NCBI GenBank assembly: GCA_021108375.1
Contig: JAIORA010000055.1
Coordinates: 1 to 38,662, forward strand
Origin: Anaerohalosphaeraceae bacterium
Lineage (GTDB): Bacteria; Planctomycetota; Phycisphaerae; Sedimentisphaerales; UBA12454
Length of the DNA: 38,662 bases
Direction of reading: 5' to 3'
The notes under the pieces were generated by a model. It was not told where the DNA came from. It was given only the letters and a program-made list of their open reading frames with translations, and ran no database searches. Each line of letters opens with the position of its first letter. Position 1 is the first letter of the stretch. Shown one piece after another: positions 32,607-38,662 of the stretch. A program made the position numbers and the translations under genes.

Positions 32607-33254
32607 TCAACTCTTAAAATTTTCTGCAAGCCAGTCGTACCAGCCTTGCATACCGTCTCCGGTTTTAGCCGAAATCTCGAAAATTTTCAAATCTTTATTT
32701 AATTTTAGCGCCTCAGCCTTAACCCTGTCGAAGTCAAATTCCAGCAATTCCGCGATATCGGTTTTGTTCAGCAGCAGCACGTCGGCCTTTACAAACGCTT
32801 TCGAGTACTTGGCACATTTATCATCACCTTCAGGCGTGGACAATACAACGACCCTCTTACCCTCGCCGAGGTCGAAATCTGATGGACACACCAAATTGCC
32901 GACGTTCTCTATTACGATTAAGTCCAGCCCCGCCAGCTCTAAACTATGCACCGATTCTGTAACCTGCCTTGCCGTCAGATGGCACGCGCCTCTGGTTTCG
33001 ATTTGTACCGCCTGCGCCCCTTCTGCCTGAATCCGTTTAGCATCACGGTCGGTTTCGAGGTCGCCTTCAATCACCGCGATATTCATTTTGCCTTTAAGCT
33101 CTCTAACCGTCCTCGCCAATATCGTCGTCTTGCCTGAGCCAGGCGACGATATTATATTGACACAGCCGATACTATTTTTCTCAAAAAAGCTCCTCGCAGC
33201 CGCTGCACACGCATCATTGCTTTCGAGAATTTTCTTTTCTATCCTCACCTTCAT
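32607..33254 (-). CDS. hypB: Hydrogenase nickel incorporation GTPase HypB
   Basis: The 215-residue GTPase powers nickel insertion with HypA. The P-loop 'SPGSGKTT' (37-44), 'EGDLETDRD' (63-71), the metal-binding Cys91-His92 in 'GACHLTA', Cys123 in 'ENVGNLVCP', and 'NKTD' (163-166) are intact. I set the start at ATG 33254 because upstream codons run into the dispersed repeat at 33276-33331, and the protein then begins at the usual HypB core 'VRIEKKILESND'. The N-terminus lacks the His-rich or CxxCGC nickel-storage extension found in some HypB proteins. It is the first gene of the hyp set. Confidence 0.94.
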   Translation of the reverse strand: MKVRIEKKILESNDACAAAARSFFEKNSIGCVNIISSPGSGKTTILARTVRELKGKMNIAVIEGDLETDRDAKRIQAEGAQAVQIETRGACHLTARQVTESVHSLELAGLDLIVIENVGNLVCPSDFDLGEGKRVVVLSTPEGDDKCAKYSKAFVKADVLLLNKTDIAELLEFDFDRVKAEALKLNKDLKIFEISAKTGDGMQGWYDWLAENFKS

Positions 33255-33281
33255 TTTTATCCCATCCACAATCGTATAAAA

Positions 33282-33305
33282 GCCGAGCGACGTAAGTCGC
33301 CGGAA
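33282..33305 (+). repeat. 24-base repeat, copy 1, just upstream of hypB
   Basis: The core GAGCGACGTAAGTCGC forms a small palindrome; identical 24-base copies are at 35978-36001 and 36247-36270, all on the plus strand. This copy sits 28 bases upstream of the hypB start and could be part of its 5' untranslated region. Confidence 0.85.
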
Positions 33306-33463
33306 TAAGATTTTTGTCATTTCGCCCCCTGCACTGCAGGGGGTTTAACCCTTTTCGACCGCAAGGCCGAATCCCCAACTCATAACTAAAGACTCACAAC
33401 TCATAACTTTATCACCGCGACCCGTCAATTTACCCTCTCAGAACCTATCTGTCAATCAGGCAT

Positions 33464-33497
33464 AAAAAAACGACCTTCGCCGATTAAGGCAAGGGTC
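33464..33497 (-). terminator. Intrinsic terminator on the minus strand
   Basis: On the minus strand GACCCTTGCC-TTAATC-GGCGAAGGTC pairs over 10 positions with one mismatch and one G-T pair and is followed by G and seven T's. It would stop transcription coming from flagellin/fliS before hypB. Confidence 0.65.
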
Positions 33498-33523
33498 ATT
33501 GAGAAAACTATGTTATCCTAATT

Positions 33524-33588
33524 CCGATTATTAAATGCGCCATTGTCATTTCGACCGAAACGAGCGAAGCGAATGGAGCGGAGAAATC
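33524..33588 (+). repeat. 65-bp dispersed repeat, inverted partner of 4325-4389
   Basis: This is about 95 percent identical by eye to the reverse complement of 4325-4389. A shorter relative lies at 36278-36303. Confidence 0.85.
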
Positions 33589-33778
33589 TGTCGTTTTTAG
33601 ATTCCTCGACTACGCTCGGAATGACGTGTGTGCGCATTTATTATTTGTACTTGGTATTATTGTTATTGCGAGGCCATGCTTTTTATTAAAAGTCCATCCC
33701 GATTTATCGGGATTCCTTAACTCAAAACTAAGGACTCAAAACTCAAAACTACCTTTTGCCGTGGCAATCTCATCTTTG

Positions 33779-33802
33779 TCATTCCCGCGAAAGCGGGAAT
33801 CC
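33779..33802 (+). repeat. Palindromic 'CCCGCGAAAGCGGG' repeat, copy D
   Basis: This copy has a perfect hairpin core and is followed by a T-rich tail shared with copy C. Confidence 0.8.
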
Positions 33803-33874
33803 AGTTTTTGTTTTTTACTTTTTTTATCTGTGTAAATCCGTGTAATCCGCGGTTAAAATAAAGGGTAGCTCTAA

Positions 33875-34231
33875 TCAAGCAATTTCTTTCCAGCCCCTGT
33901 TAAGCTCTTCAAGAATCCTGATAACATCGTCAATCATCTCAGAACTCTGCTCTGCATTGGCCTGACTAAGATGGGTATTCATAAAAATATACAACTTACG
34001 GAGGTTCACCGCAACTTCTCCGCCTGTTTCCATATCCAAAACCGCATTGAGTTCAGCGATAATATCGACTGCTTTATTTATATAATTGCCCTTGGTCTCT
34101 GAGTTACCAAGTTTGATTTCGTTAATCGCAAGTTTGAGAAACTTGATTGCCCCTTCATAAAGCATAACAACGATACGACCTCTGCTTTGAGAAGTAATCG
34201 CAACCTCCTGATATATATTGACACCTTGCAT
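33875..34231 (-). CDS. fliS: Flagellar export chaperone FliS
   Basis: The 118-residue helical protein binds the C-terminus of newly made flagellin and keeps it unassembled until export. The start is ATG 34231 with GAGGGA 7 bases upstream; a GTG five codons earlier has no such site. The family pattern is visible: 'QEVAITSQSRGRIVVMLYEGAIKFLKLA' near the N-terminus and 'NLRKLYIFMNTHLSQANAEQSSEMIDDVIRILEELNRGWKEI' at the C-terminus. Its neighbour upstream is flagellin, its client. No FliD is between them, which differs from the common fliD-fliS order. Confidence 0.92.
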   Translation of the reverse strand: MQGVNIYQEVAITSQSRGRIVVMLYEGAIKFLKLAINEIKLGNSETKGNYINKAVDIIAELNAVLDMETGGEVAVNLRKLYIFMNTHLSQANAEQSSEMIDDVIRILEELNRGWKEIA

Positions 34232-34295
34232 CACACAATCCCTCACTAATTATGACTTAAGATATGAAAAAAACTTCTTCGGATTCAACCCTGCC

Positions 34296-34321
34296 GGAGG
34301 CGACCGGTTAAGGCCGCCTCC
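34296..34321 (-). terminator. Strong stem-loop between flagellin and fliS
   Basis: On the minus strand GGAGGCGGCC-TTAACC-GGTCGCCTCC forms a 10-bp, mostly G-C stem with a 6-base loop, about 40 bases after the flagellin stop. A run of seven T's comes only about 20 bases later, so termination may be partial, or the hairpin may protect the abundant flagellin mRNA from 3' decay. Confidence 0.6.
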
Positions 34322-34360
34322 CCGCAAGGAAATTATTTGAAAATATGCTTTTCGCTAAAA

Positions 34361-35623
34361 CTACCTGAGAAGTGACAAAGCCATCTGAGGCATCGAGTTA
34401 GCCTGTGCCAACATACTGATACCTGCCTGGCTTAATACCTGTGTTCTTGTCAGGGTAGCCATTTCAGTAGCAACATCAACATCTGAAATTCGTGATTCTG
34501 CTGTCATAAGATTCTCAGCCTGAATATCAAGAATCGATATTGTACTTTCAAGACGGTTCATCTTGTAACCAAACTCTGCACGAGCTGCATCTTTAGTCGT
34601 GATGGCAGTACCAATTCTGGTCAATGCTGTCAATGCGTTAGCAACGGTATCAATTCCGATACCAGTACCAGCTGCACCTGTCATATCATTTGTAAAGTCA
34701 GCTTCATCCGTGAATCCACCAGTACCGGCAACTTCCTCTGTACCAGAAGATGTAACAGTCATTGTCGCACCTGTCGCGTCGCCTAATCTTGAGCTGAGTT
34801 TCAAATGGTAGTTACCATCTGATGTGCGTACAGCCTCAGCCATTGCATAATTCTTGCTGTTACCGTTTGCATCGTTACCTAAGTTCTGAGTCTGAGCATT
34901 GATAGCTGTTACCAACTCATTAAGAGAAAGGCTTGCGGTATCTGCATTCGTTATCACGATAGCATCTTCGCTGGCAGCACCACCGGTAAACTGAATGTTC
35001 AGTAAAACATCAGCAGCACCTGCAGTATCATTAAATGTAATGTAGCCGGCACCATCAGCATCGGTTGTATTAGCAAATGTATCCTGATATTCGTAACCAC
35101 TCGAACCTGTCGCGATGTTCAGACCAGTTGCAGCTGTCGTCATATCCTTAGCTGCAATAGTAATTGTGTCTGTCGTTCCAACGTGAATCGATACATCTGA
35201 TGCACCGGCGGTAAGAAGAGCATTGCCGTTAAACGATGTCGAAGCTGAGATACGGTCGATTTCAGCGGCCATCTCTGCAAACTCAGCGTTCATAATCGTT
35301 CTCTGGTCAGATGAGTAAGAACCTGTCGCTGCCTGCTCTGCAAGCTCTTTCATACGAATAAGGTTCTCATCGATTACAGCCATAGCACCTTCCATTGTCT
35401 GTAACATACTAATGCCGTCCTGAGCGTTACGTGAACCCTGCTGCAACACAGCAACGTCTGCACGAATCAACTCACGAACAGCCATACCAGCCGCATCGTC
35501 TTTCGCACTGTTAATGCGAAGACCAGACGACAGTCTTTCAACACTTGTAGCCAAACTATCATAAGCTTTGCCCAAATGCCTTGCTGCATTTCCCGCCATA
35601 ATGTTGTTCTTAATAGCTAACAT
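34361..35623 (-). CDS. fliC: Flagellin
   Basis: The 420-residue protein forms the flagellar filament. The conserved N-terminal D0/D1 region 'NAARHLGKAYDSLATSVERLSSGLRINSAKDDAAGMAVRELIRADV' and the C-terminal D0 region 'MATLTRTQVLSQAGISMLAQANSMPQMALSLLR' are intact. The middle (about 150-330) is variable, rich in Ala, Thr, Gly and Asp, and lacks cysteine. That domain is exposed and may be glycosylated, but no sites can be read. AAGGAG lies 8 bases before ATG 35623. A sigma28-like promoter is at 35735-35761. It is followed by fliS. Hag is an alternative symbol. Confidence 0.96.
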   Translation of the reverse strand: MLAIKNNIMAGNAARHLGKAYDSLATSVERLSSGLRINSAKDDAAGMAVRELIRADVAVLQQGSRNAQDGISMLQTMEGAMAVIDENLIRMKELAEQAATGSYSSDQRTIMNAEFAEMAAEIDRISASTSFNGNALLTAGASDVSIHVGTTDTITIAAKDMTTAATGLNIATGSSGYEYQDTFANTTDADGAGYITFNDTAGAADVLLNIQFTGGAASEDAIVITNADTASLSLNELVTAINAQTQNLGNDANGNSKNYAMAEAVRTSDGNYHLKLSSRLGDATGATMTVTSSGTEEVAGTGGFTDEADFTNDMTGAAGTGIGIDTVANALTALTRIGTAITTKDAARAEFGYKMNRLESTISILDIQAENLMTAESRISDVDVATEMATLTRTQVLSQAGISMLAQANSMPQMALSLLR

Positions 35624-35734
35624 AATTGAAACTCCTTAAAAAACTTGTGTTTTTTCGTTTGGCCCAGTTCAACTTTCATTCCGTTAGTCAAAAGTGCAAC
35701 GAGCACATTGGGCTAATTCCTTTTCTTGCCTATA

Positions 35735-35761
35735 TTCTCGTTGGGAATTTGGAAAACTTAA
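35735..35761 (-). promoter_or_regulatory. Sigma28 (FliA)-type promoter of flagellin
   Basis: On the minus strand TTAAGTTT (35754-35761), eleven bases, then AACGAGAA (35735-35742) match the sigma28 consensus TAAAGTTT-N11-GCCGATAA at 7 of 8 and 5 of 8 positions with exact spacing. The transcript would start about 105 bases before the flagellin ATG. Confidence 0.55.
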
Positions 35762-35977
35762 GGGCTTTAAGGGGGAAAAAACCGCGTTTTTTTTAAGACC
35801 GGTAATATCTAAGGTTGGGCGAAACGAATGCGGAAACACCATGTTAAACTGGGTAAATTTTTTAAAAAAAGGTAAAAAATGGGGATATTTCTTACAAAAT
35901 CCGTGAAAAATATGAAGAGCGATATCCGTGCCGAGATTGTTATCGGACTTTTTTTCTCCTCCCCCCACCGTTTAAAA

Positions 35978-36001
35978 GCCGAGCGACGTAAGTCGCCGGA
36001 A
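35978..36001 (+). repeat. 24-base repeat, copy 2
   Basis: This is identical to 33282-33305 and 36247-36270. Confidence 0.85.
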
Positions 36002-36008
36002 CAGTTAG

Positions 36009-36030
36009 CCCCACATTTACAAATGTGGGG
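36009..36030 (+). repeat. 9-bp hairpin CCCCACATT/AATGTGGGG
   Basis: The perfect stem with TACA loop is followed by TTGCCCTTTTT on the plus strand, so it could terminate plus-strand transcription; however, no plus-strand gene precedes it, and a degenerate copy occurs at 36127-36147. Confidence 0.5.
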
Positions 36031-36246
36031 TTGCCCTTTTTCGGCCGCAGGCCGAATGTTTAGCCCCCAGGCCTGCCTAGGGGGCGTGCGTACATATTGA
36101 CTAACCCGCCCACACCGCCATTTAGCCCCACATTTACAAATCGGGGGTTCGTGCTTACGAATGGTTTGTCGCATTAACATCGATGCGGTCATTGCGAAGT
36201 AATTTTATCGCCGTGGCAATCTCATTCCGTTTCCATCGCCATAGAA

Positions 36247-36270
36247 GCCGAGCGACGTAAGTCGCCGGAA
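36247..36270 (+). repeat. 24-base repeat, copy 3
   Basis: This is identical to 33282-33305; here the similarity continues to about 36290 (AATAAG...TTGTCATTTCG), so the unit shared with 33276-33325 is about 50 bases. Confidence 0.85.
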
Positions 36271-36398
36271 TAAGTTGTTGTCATTTCGACCAACGCGGAG
36301 AAATATTGTTTGCTATTTAGTCCGGCCTTTTTGAAAGCCGAGTTTATTCAATGTTCGGTCTTACTATGGCAGGACAACTTTAATTTCCCCTTGCAAAT

Positions 36399-37499
36399 TC
36401 ATTTTCCTGATTTTCTTCTGTTGTCGTCTTTGCATAACAGTTGGCAATTGTCTTCCGTTGTTTTGCCACCCTCGTGCCAAGGTGTAATATGGTCAGCTTC
36501 CATTTCAGATATTTCAAAATGCTTTTTACATACTACGCAATTACCTTCTTGTTTTTCATAGACTTTTTGTTTCATTGCATCAGTAAAAGCACGAATTGAA
36601 AGATATTTGTCATCACGGGTTAGAATATATGGGTAAATGCCGCTTTTTTTTGTTACATCATCGTCAAGAATGAGTTTTACTGACTCTTTTTCAATTTTTT
36701 TCGTGTCATATTTTTTGTCCTTGTATTTGTTATAAAGCGTCCCCCAATCCACGCCTTTCATAAATTTTCTCTTTTTTGTGAAAGTCGCGCTTACCCAGGT
36801 AATTACAGATTGAAAATATATCCACAAAGCACTGGCGTTTTGGTCGTGCTGGTGTTCGGCCATATACTGCTCTATATTGTCATTGCTAATCCATTTAATG
36901 GCGGTTTCCAAATAATCCTGACGAATGGGTGAACCATTGAGATAATCGCTTCCGATTCCATAAGCGGCACAACCGGTTTTGCTAAAATATCTTTTTACAT
37001 CTGAAACCCAGGAGCCGGCATAGACGGCATTTCGCAGTTCCTGCTCGGTGAGTTTTTCACCGGCGATGTTGATGGTTCTAAACCAATCCAACCTTTCGCT
37101 GTCGGTACCGCTGCATAAATAGACCATCAGTTTATAGTTAAGTATTTGCTCCTGCTCGTCATCCTGTAGATTGTGAAAACCCCTGTTTTCTGGGAAACTA
37201 CCAACCTTCACTGAAAAATCACCTTCTACAAATTGACAAACAGAAATGGTTCGCTGCTGCCCGTCTATAATTTCAAAATCCCCATTATCCCGAACTGCCC
37301 AATACATTACATTCAGCGGAAACTCCTTTGTCAGGGTATTGATAACAGCGTCCCTTTGTTTGTCCTTGTAGATAAATTCCCGCTGGTAGGGTGGACGAAT
37401 ATCGAGTTTGCCGCCAAAACCTACAACACCATCTTCAGCGTTATCTTTATAGCCGTCGGCCAATTCACGGACTGTAATTTCTTTAAGTTCAATATTCAT
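36399..37499 (-). CDS. DUF262 domain protein with C-terminal HNH nuclease
   Basis: The 366-residue protein has an N-terminal DUF262 (GmrS/ParB-like) domain with 'RPPYQREFIYKDKQRDAVINTL' (35-56) and the motif Asp79-Gly-Gln-Gln-Arg83. It ends in an HNH endonuclease domain with zinc cysteines (Cys321-x2-Cys324, Cys352-x3-Cys356) and 'EADHITPWHEGG' (Asp336-His337, His342) followed by Asn351. DUF262 domains hydrolyse NTPs in the GmrSD type IV enzymes and in phosphorothioation-sensing SspE. The HNH part would cut DNA. It starts five bases after the methyltransferase gene, so the two are probably one functional unit: a nuclease that spares DNA carrying the partner's methylation. Whether it cuts unmodified or modified DNA cannot be told from sequence. 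Confidence 0.9.
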   Translation of the reverse strand: MNIELKEITVRELADGYKDNAEDGVVGFGGKLDIRPPYQREFIYKDKQRDAVINTLTKEFPLNVMYWAVRDNGDFEIIDGQQRTISVCQFVEGDFSVKVGSFPENRGFHNLQDDEQEQILNYKLMVYLCSGTDSERLDWFRTINIAGEKLTEQELRNAVYAGSWVSDVKRYFSKTGCAAYGIGSDYLNGSPIRQDYLETAIKWISNDNIEQYMAEHQHDQNASALWIYFQSVITWVSATFTKKRKFMKGVDWGTLYNKYKDKKYDTKKIEKESVKLILDDDVTKKSGIYPYILTRDDKYLSIRAFTDAMKQKVYEKQEGNCVVCKKHFEISEMEADHITPWHEGGKTTEDNCQLLCKDDNRRKSGK

Positions 37500-37504
37500 T
37501 GTAT

Positions 37505-38530
37505 CTATCCTAGTTTTTTGTTACGAATAAACAGTCGTTTAAATGTTTCTTTTCCATTCAGAAATGAACCTCGACCATAAACTCTGTTTGGGTCTTGGTC
37601 AACACCACGATTGCATCCAAGAATTTCAAATTGCTCAGGATTGTATTTATCCATGAATGTTATTGGCACACCCATAACCCCATCATAGTCGGCGGGAATT
37701 TCCTTTGTCTTATTGACATTTATTGCGTCATAGTTATCGTAGGTGGGATATTTTTCCGGATTGTATTTTTCATAAAGAATAATATCCTCGTGGCGTTTAT
37801 TAATGTCTAAATTAGTGTACCAAGTTACATTTCTAAACTTAACAAGACCTGTTTCTTCGTTGTAAACTCCTTTTGCGAACTCCTTTGGGTGTGCGGTTTG
37901 AAAGTAAGCATTTCCATTGTTAAACCCATTACCCAACCACAGTTTATCTTCCTTAATAAATTTAAAAATTTCTTTATAAGTAATTGCATTATAACTGCCA
38001 ATAATCACGAACTTCTTATCATATTTAATTAGCTGTGCCACATATTCTCTGAATAATGAAAAGGGTGGGTTGGTAACAACGATGTCAGCTTGTTTTAAGA
38101 GTTCAATACATTCTTCGCTGCGAAAATCACCGTCTCTTTTCAATTGCTTAATGCCGATTTCTTCGGGGTCAGGAACTTTGTTGGCATTTTTATCGCCTTC
38201 GTATTCCAGATAGATGGCTTTTTCTGATTTATTTTGGCTGAAGAAATCCCTCTCCTGATTTTTGTAACAGGTGGTAATCAGCTTCTTAAGTTTGAGTTTC
38301 TCGAAACCGTATGAAAAATAGTGAAAGAAGTTGCTTATCCGTGGGTCATCACAATTACAAAGAACCACTTTACCTTTTAAATGCTTCTTGTAGTGTTTTA
38401 ACTCATTTTCAATATCAGGAAGTTGAGTATAAAACTCATCCTTTTTAGCACTCCTTGCTTTGCCGAGATTTTTATTTAATGTCTTTTTGCTCATAATGGA
38501 ATAAGTAAAGGTGTCCGGCAGTTTTGCCAT
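37505..38530 (-). CDS. Adenine-specific DNA methyltransferase, EcoRI-methylase family
   Basis: The 341-residue protein has the EcoRI_methylase pattern: 'KARSAKKDEFYTQLPDIENELKHYKKHLKGKVVLCNCDDPRISNFFHYF' near the N-terminus and 'DIVVTNPPFSLFREYVAQLI' with the Asn-Pro-Pro-Phe catalytic motif (154-157). 'GVPITFMDKYNPEQFEILGC' near the C-terminus is also typical. The product should be N6-methyladenine at a short DNA site. Two starts are possible (38530, or ATG 38494 twelve codons later, giving Met-Ser-Lys-Lys); neither has a clear ribosome site, and the shorter form begins closer to the family core. No specificity subunit or other restriction gene is visible upstream, where the window ends after 130 bases. 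Confidence 0.9.
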   Translation of the reverse strand: MAKLPDTFTYSIMSKKTLNKNLGKARSAKKDEFYTQLPDIENELKHYKKHLKGKVVLCNCDDPRISNFFHYFSYGFEKLKLKKLITTCYKNQERDFFSQNKSEKAIYLEYEGDKNANKVPDPEEIGIKQLKRDGDFRSEECIELLKQADIVVTNPPFSLFREYVAQLIKYDKKFVIIGSYNAITYKEIFKFIKEDKLWLGNGFNNGNAYFQTAHPKEFAKGVYNEETGLVKFRNVTWYTNLDINKRHEDIILYEKYNPEKYPTYDNYDAINVNKTKEIPADYDGVMGVPITFMDKYNPEQFEILGCNRGVDQDPNRVYGRGSFLNGKETFKRLFIRNKKLG

Positions 38531-38662
38531 CTCGAATTATTGTCGGATTGATTTTACCTTTAAATATTTGATGTGGGAAGTGTTTTTTTCTGTGAACTCT
38601 GCGAGCCTCTGTGAAGATATGAAGAGAGAGCATCCTCAAGTATAATACGGTAGATAATTATT

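Larger units (their letters stand above)
33255..33874. other. 620-base intergenic repeat region between hypB and fliS
   Basis: I find no gene. It contains a 24-base repeat (33282-33305), a C5/G5 hairpin (33327-33345), a minus-strand terminator (33464-33497), the 65-bp element (33524-33588), a 'ggactcaaaactcaaaact' tract (33732-33750), and a palindromic repeat (33779-33802) followed by a 'CTGTGTAAATCCGTGTAATCC' tail. These are the same units that make up 1.6-2.0 kb and 3.9-4.7 kb. Confidence 0.6.
35624..36398. other. Flagellin leader and repeat region
   Basis: The first 140 bases are the flagellin 5' region (promoter at 35735-35761). Beyond it are two copies of the 24-base repeat (35978-36001, 36247-36270), a 9-bp hairpin (36009-36030) with a degenerate second copy near 36127-36147, and GC-rich palindromic units. 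Open frames at 35684-36192 consist of repeat sequence and are not called. Confidence 0.6.

Noticed and set aside
32524..33030. A 168-codon plus-strand open frame opposite hypB
   Set aside because: It is antisense to hypB with all GTPase motifs intact; Ser/Leu-rich shadow translation.
22145..33254. A functional link between the FrhB-like protein and the hyp maturation genes as an F420-reducing hydrogenase
   Set aside because: No FrhA or FrhG subunits are present, the FrhB-like gene is coupled to the pyruvyl transferase, and the hyp genes are separated by a tRNA and another operon.
35690..35712. A sigma54 promoter for flagellin based on TTGCA near 35694
   Set aside because: The upstream -24 GG element is missing at the required spacing; the sigma28-like site is a better match.
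35684..36192. Open frames on both strands upstream of flagellin
   Set aside because: They cross the flagellin promoter and palindromic repeats and have low-complexity, repeat-derived translations.

Overview
The window looks like a piece of a Planctomycetota genome, probably class Phycisphaerae. The basis is a partial 16S rRNA with planctomycete-like features (a 1100-region reading TTTAACGAGCGAAAC instead of the usual CGCAACGAGCGCAAC, and a 5' end starting AACGAACGCTGGCGGCGTGG), a fairly AT-rich base composition, and intergenic stretches packed with short palindromic repeats. This assignment comes from pattern recognition, not a database comparison. Every convincing gene is on the minus strand, so the window reads from right to left.

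Right to left: (i) 38.5-36.4 kb, an EcoRI-family adenine methyltransferase five bases ahead of a DUF262-HNH nuclease, a compact candidate restriction-modification or defence pair. (ii) 36.4-35.6 kb, repeats and the flagellin leader with a sigma28-like promoter. (iii) 35.6-33.9 kb, flagellin and its export chaperone FliS, separated by a strong stem-loop. (iv) 33.9-33.25 kb, repeats with a terminator. (v) 33.25-30.06 kb, hydrogenase maturation genes hypB-hypD-hypE-hypA, with hypC and hypF absent from the window. (vi) tRNA-Pro(TGG) with its own promoter. (vii) a ~490 nt leader with a good sigma70-like promoter, followed by a ~24.7 kb, 20-gene surface-polysaccharide operon (29.39-4.68 kb) ending at an intrinsic terminator at ~4.47 kb. 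(viii) 4.67-3.73 kb, repeats. (ix) 3.73-2.0 kb, four small membrane-anchored proteins of unknown function, two with zinc-ribbon-like cysteines. (x) 1.98-1.1 kb, repeats, then an rRNA promoter, boxA and the 16S gene, which runs off the left edge.

The polysaccharide operon makes precursors (UDP-glucose dehydrogenase, UDP-GlcNAc 2-epimerase, DegT-type aminotransferase). It assembles repeat units (one GT2 and three GT4 enzymes, plus a DUF6625-like probable transferase), exports and polymerises them (Wzx-like flippase, Wzy/O-antigen-ligase-like protein), and modifies them (pyruvyl transferase, methyltransferase). It also carries a secreted glycosidase-like protein and a membrane-anchored beta-propeller. 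A central block is unusual: a divergent aminotransferase-like protein, two different ATP-grasp ligases and an asparagine-synthetase-like protein lacking the glutaminase cysteine, next to a CapA-like protein. I infer that it attaches amino acids or amines to the glycan through amide bonds. An adjacent AT-rich block (20.0-25.1 kb) holds an FrhB-type iron-sulfur protein beside the pyruvyl transferase. No initiating phosphoglycosyltransferase and no Wza/Wzc export proteins are in the window, so those must be encoded elsewhere.
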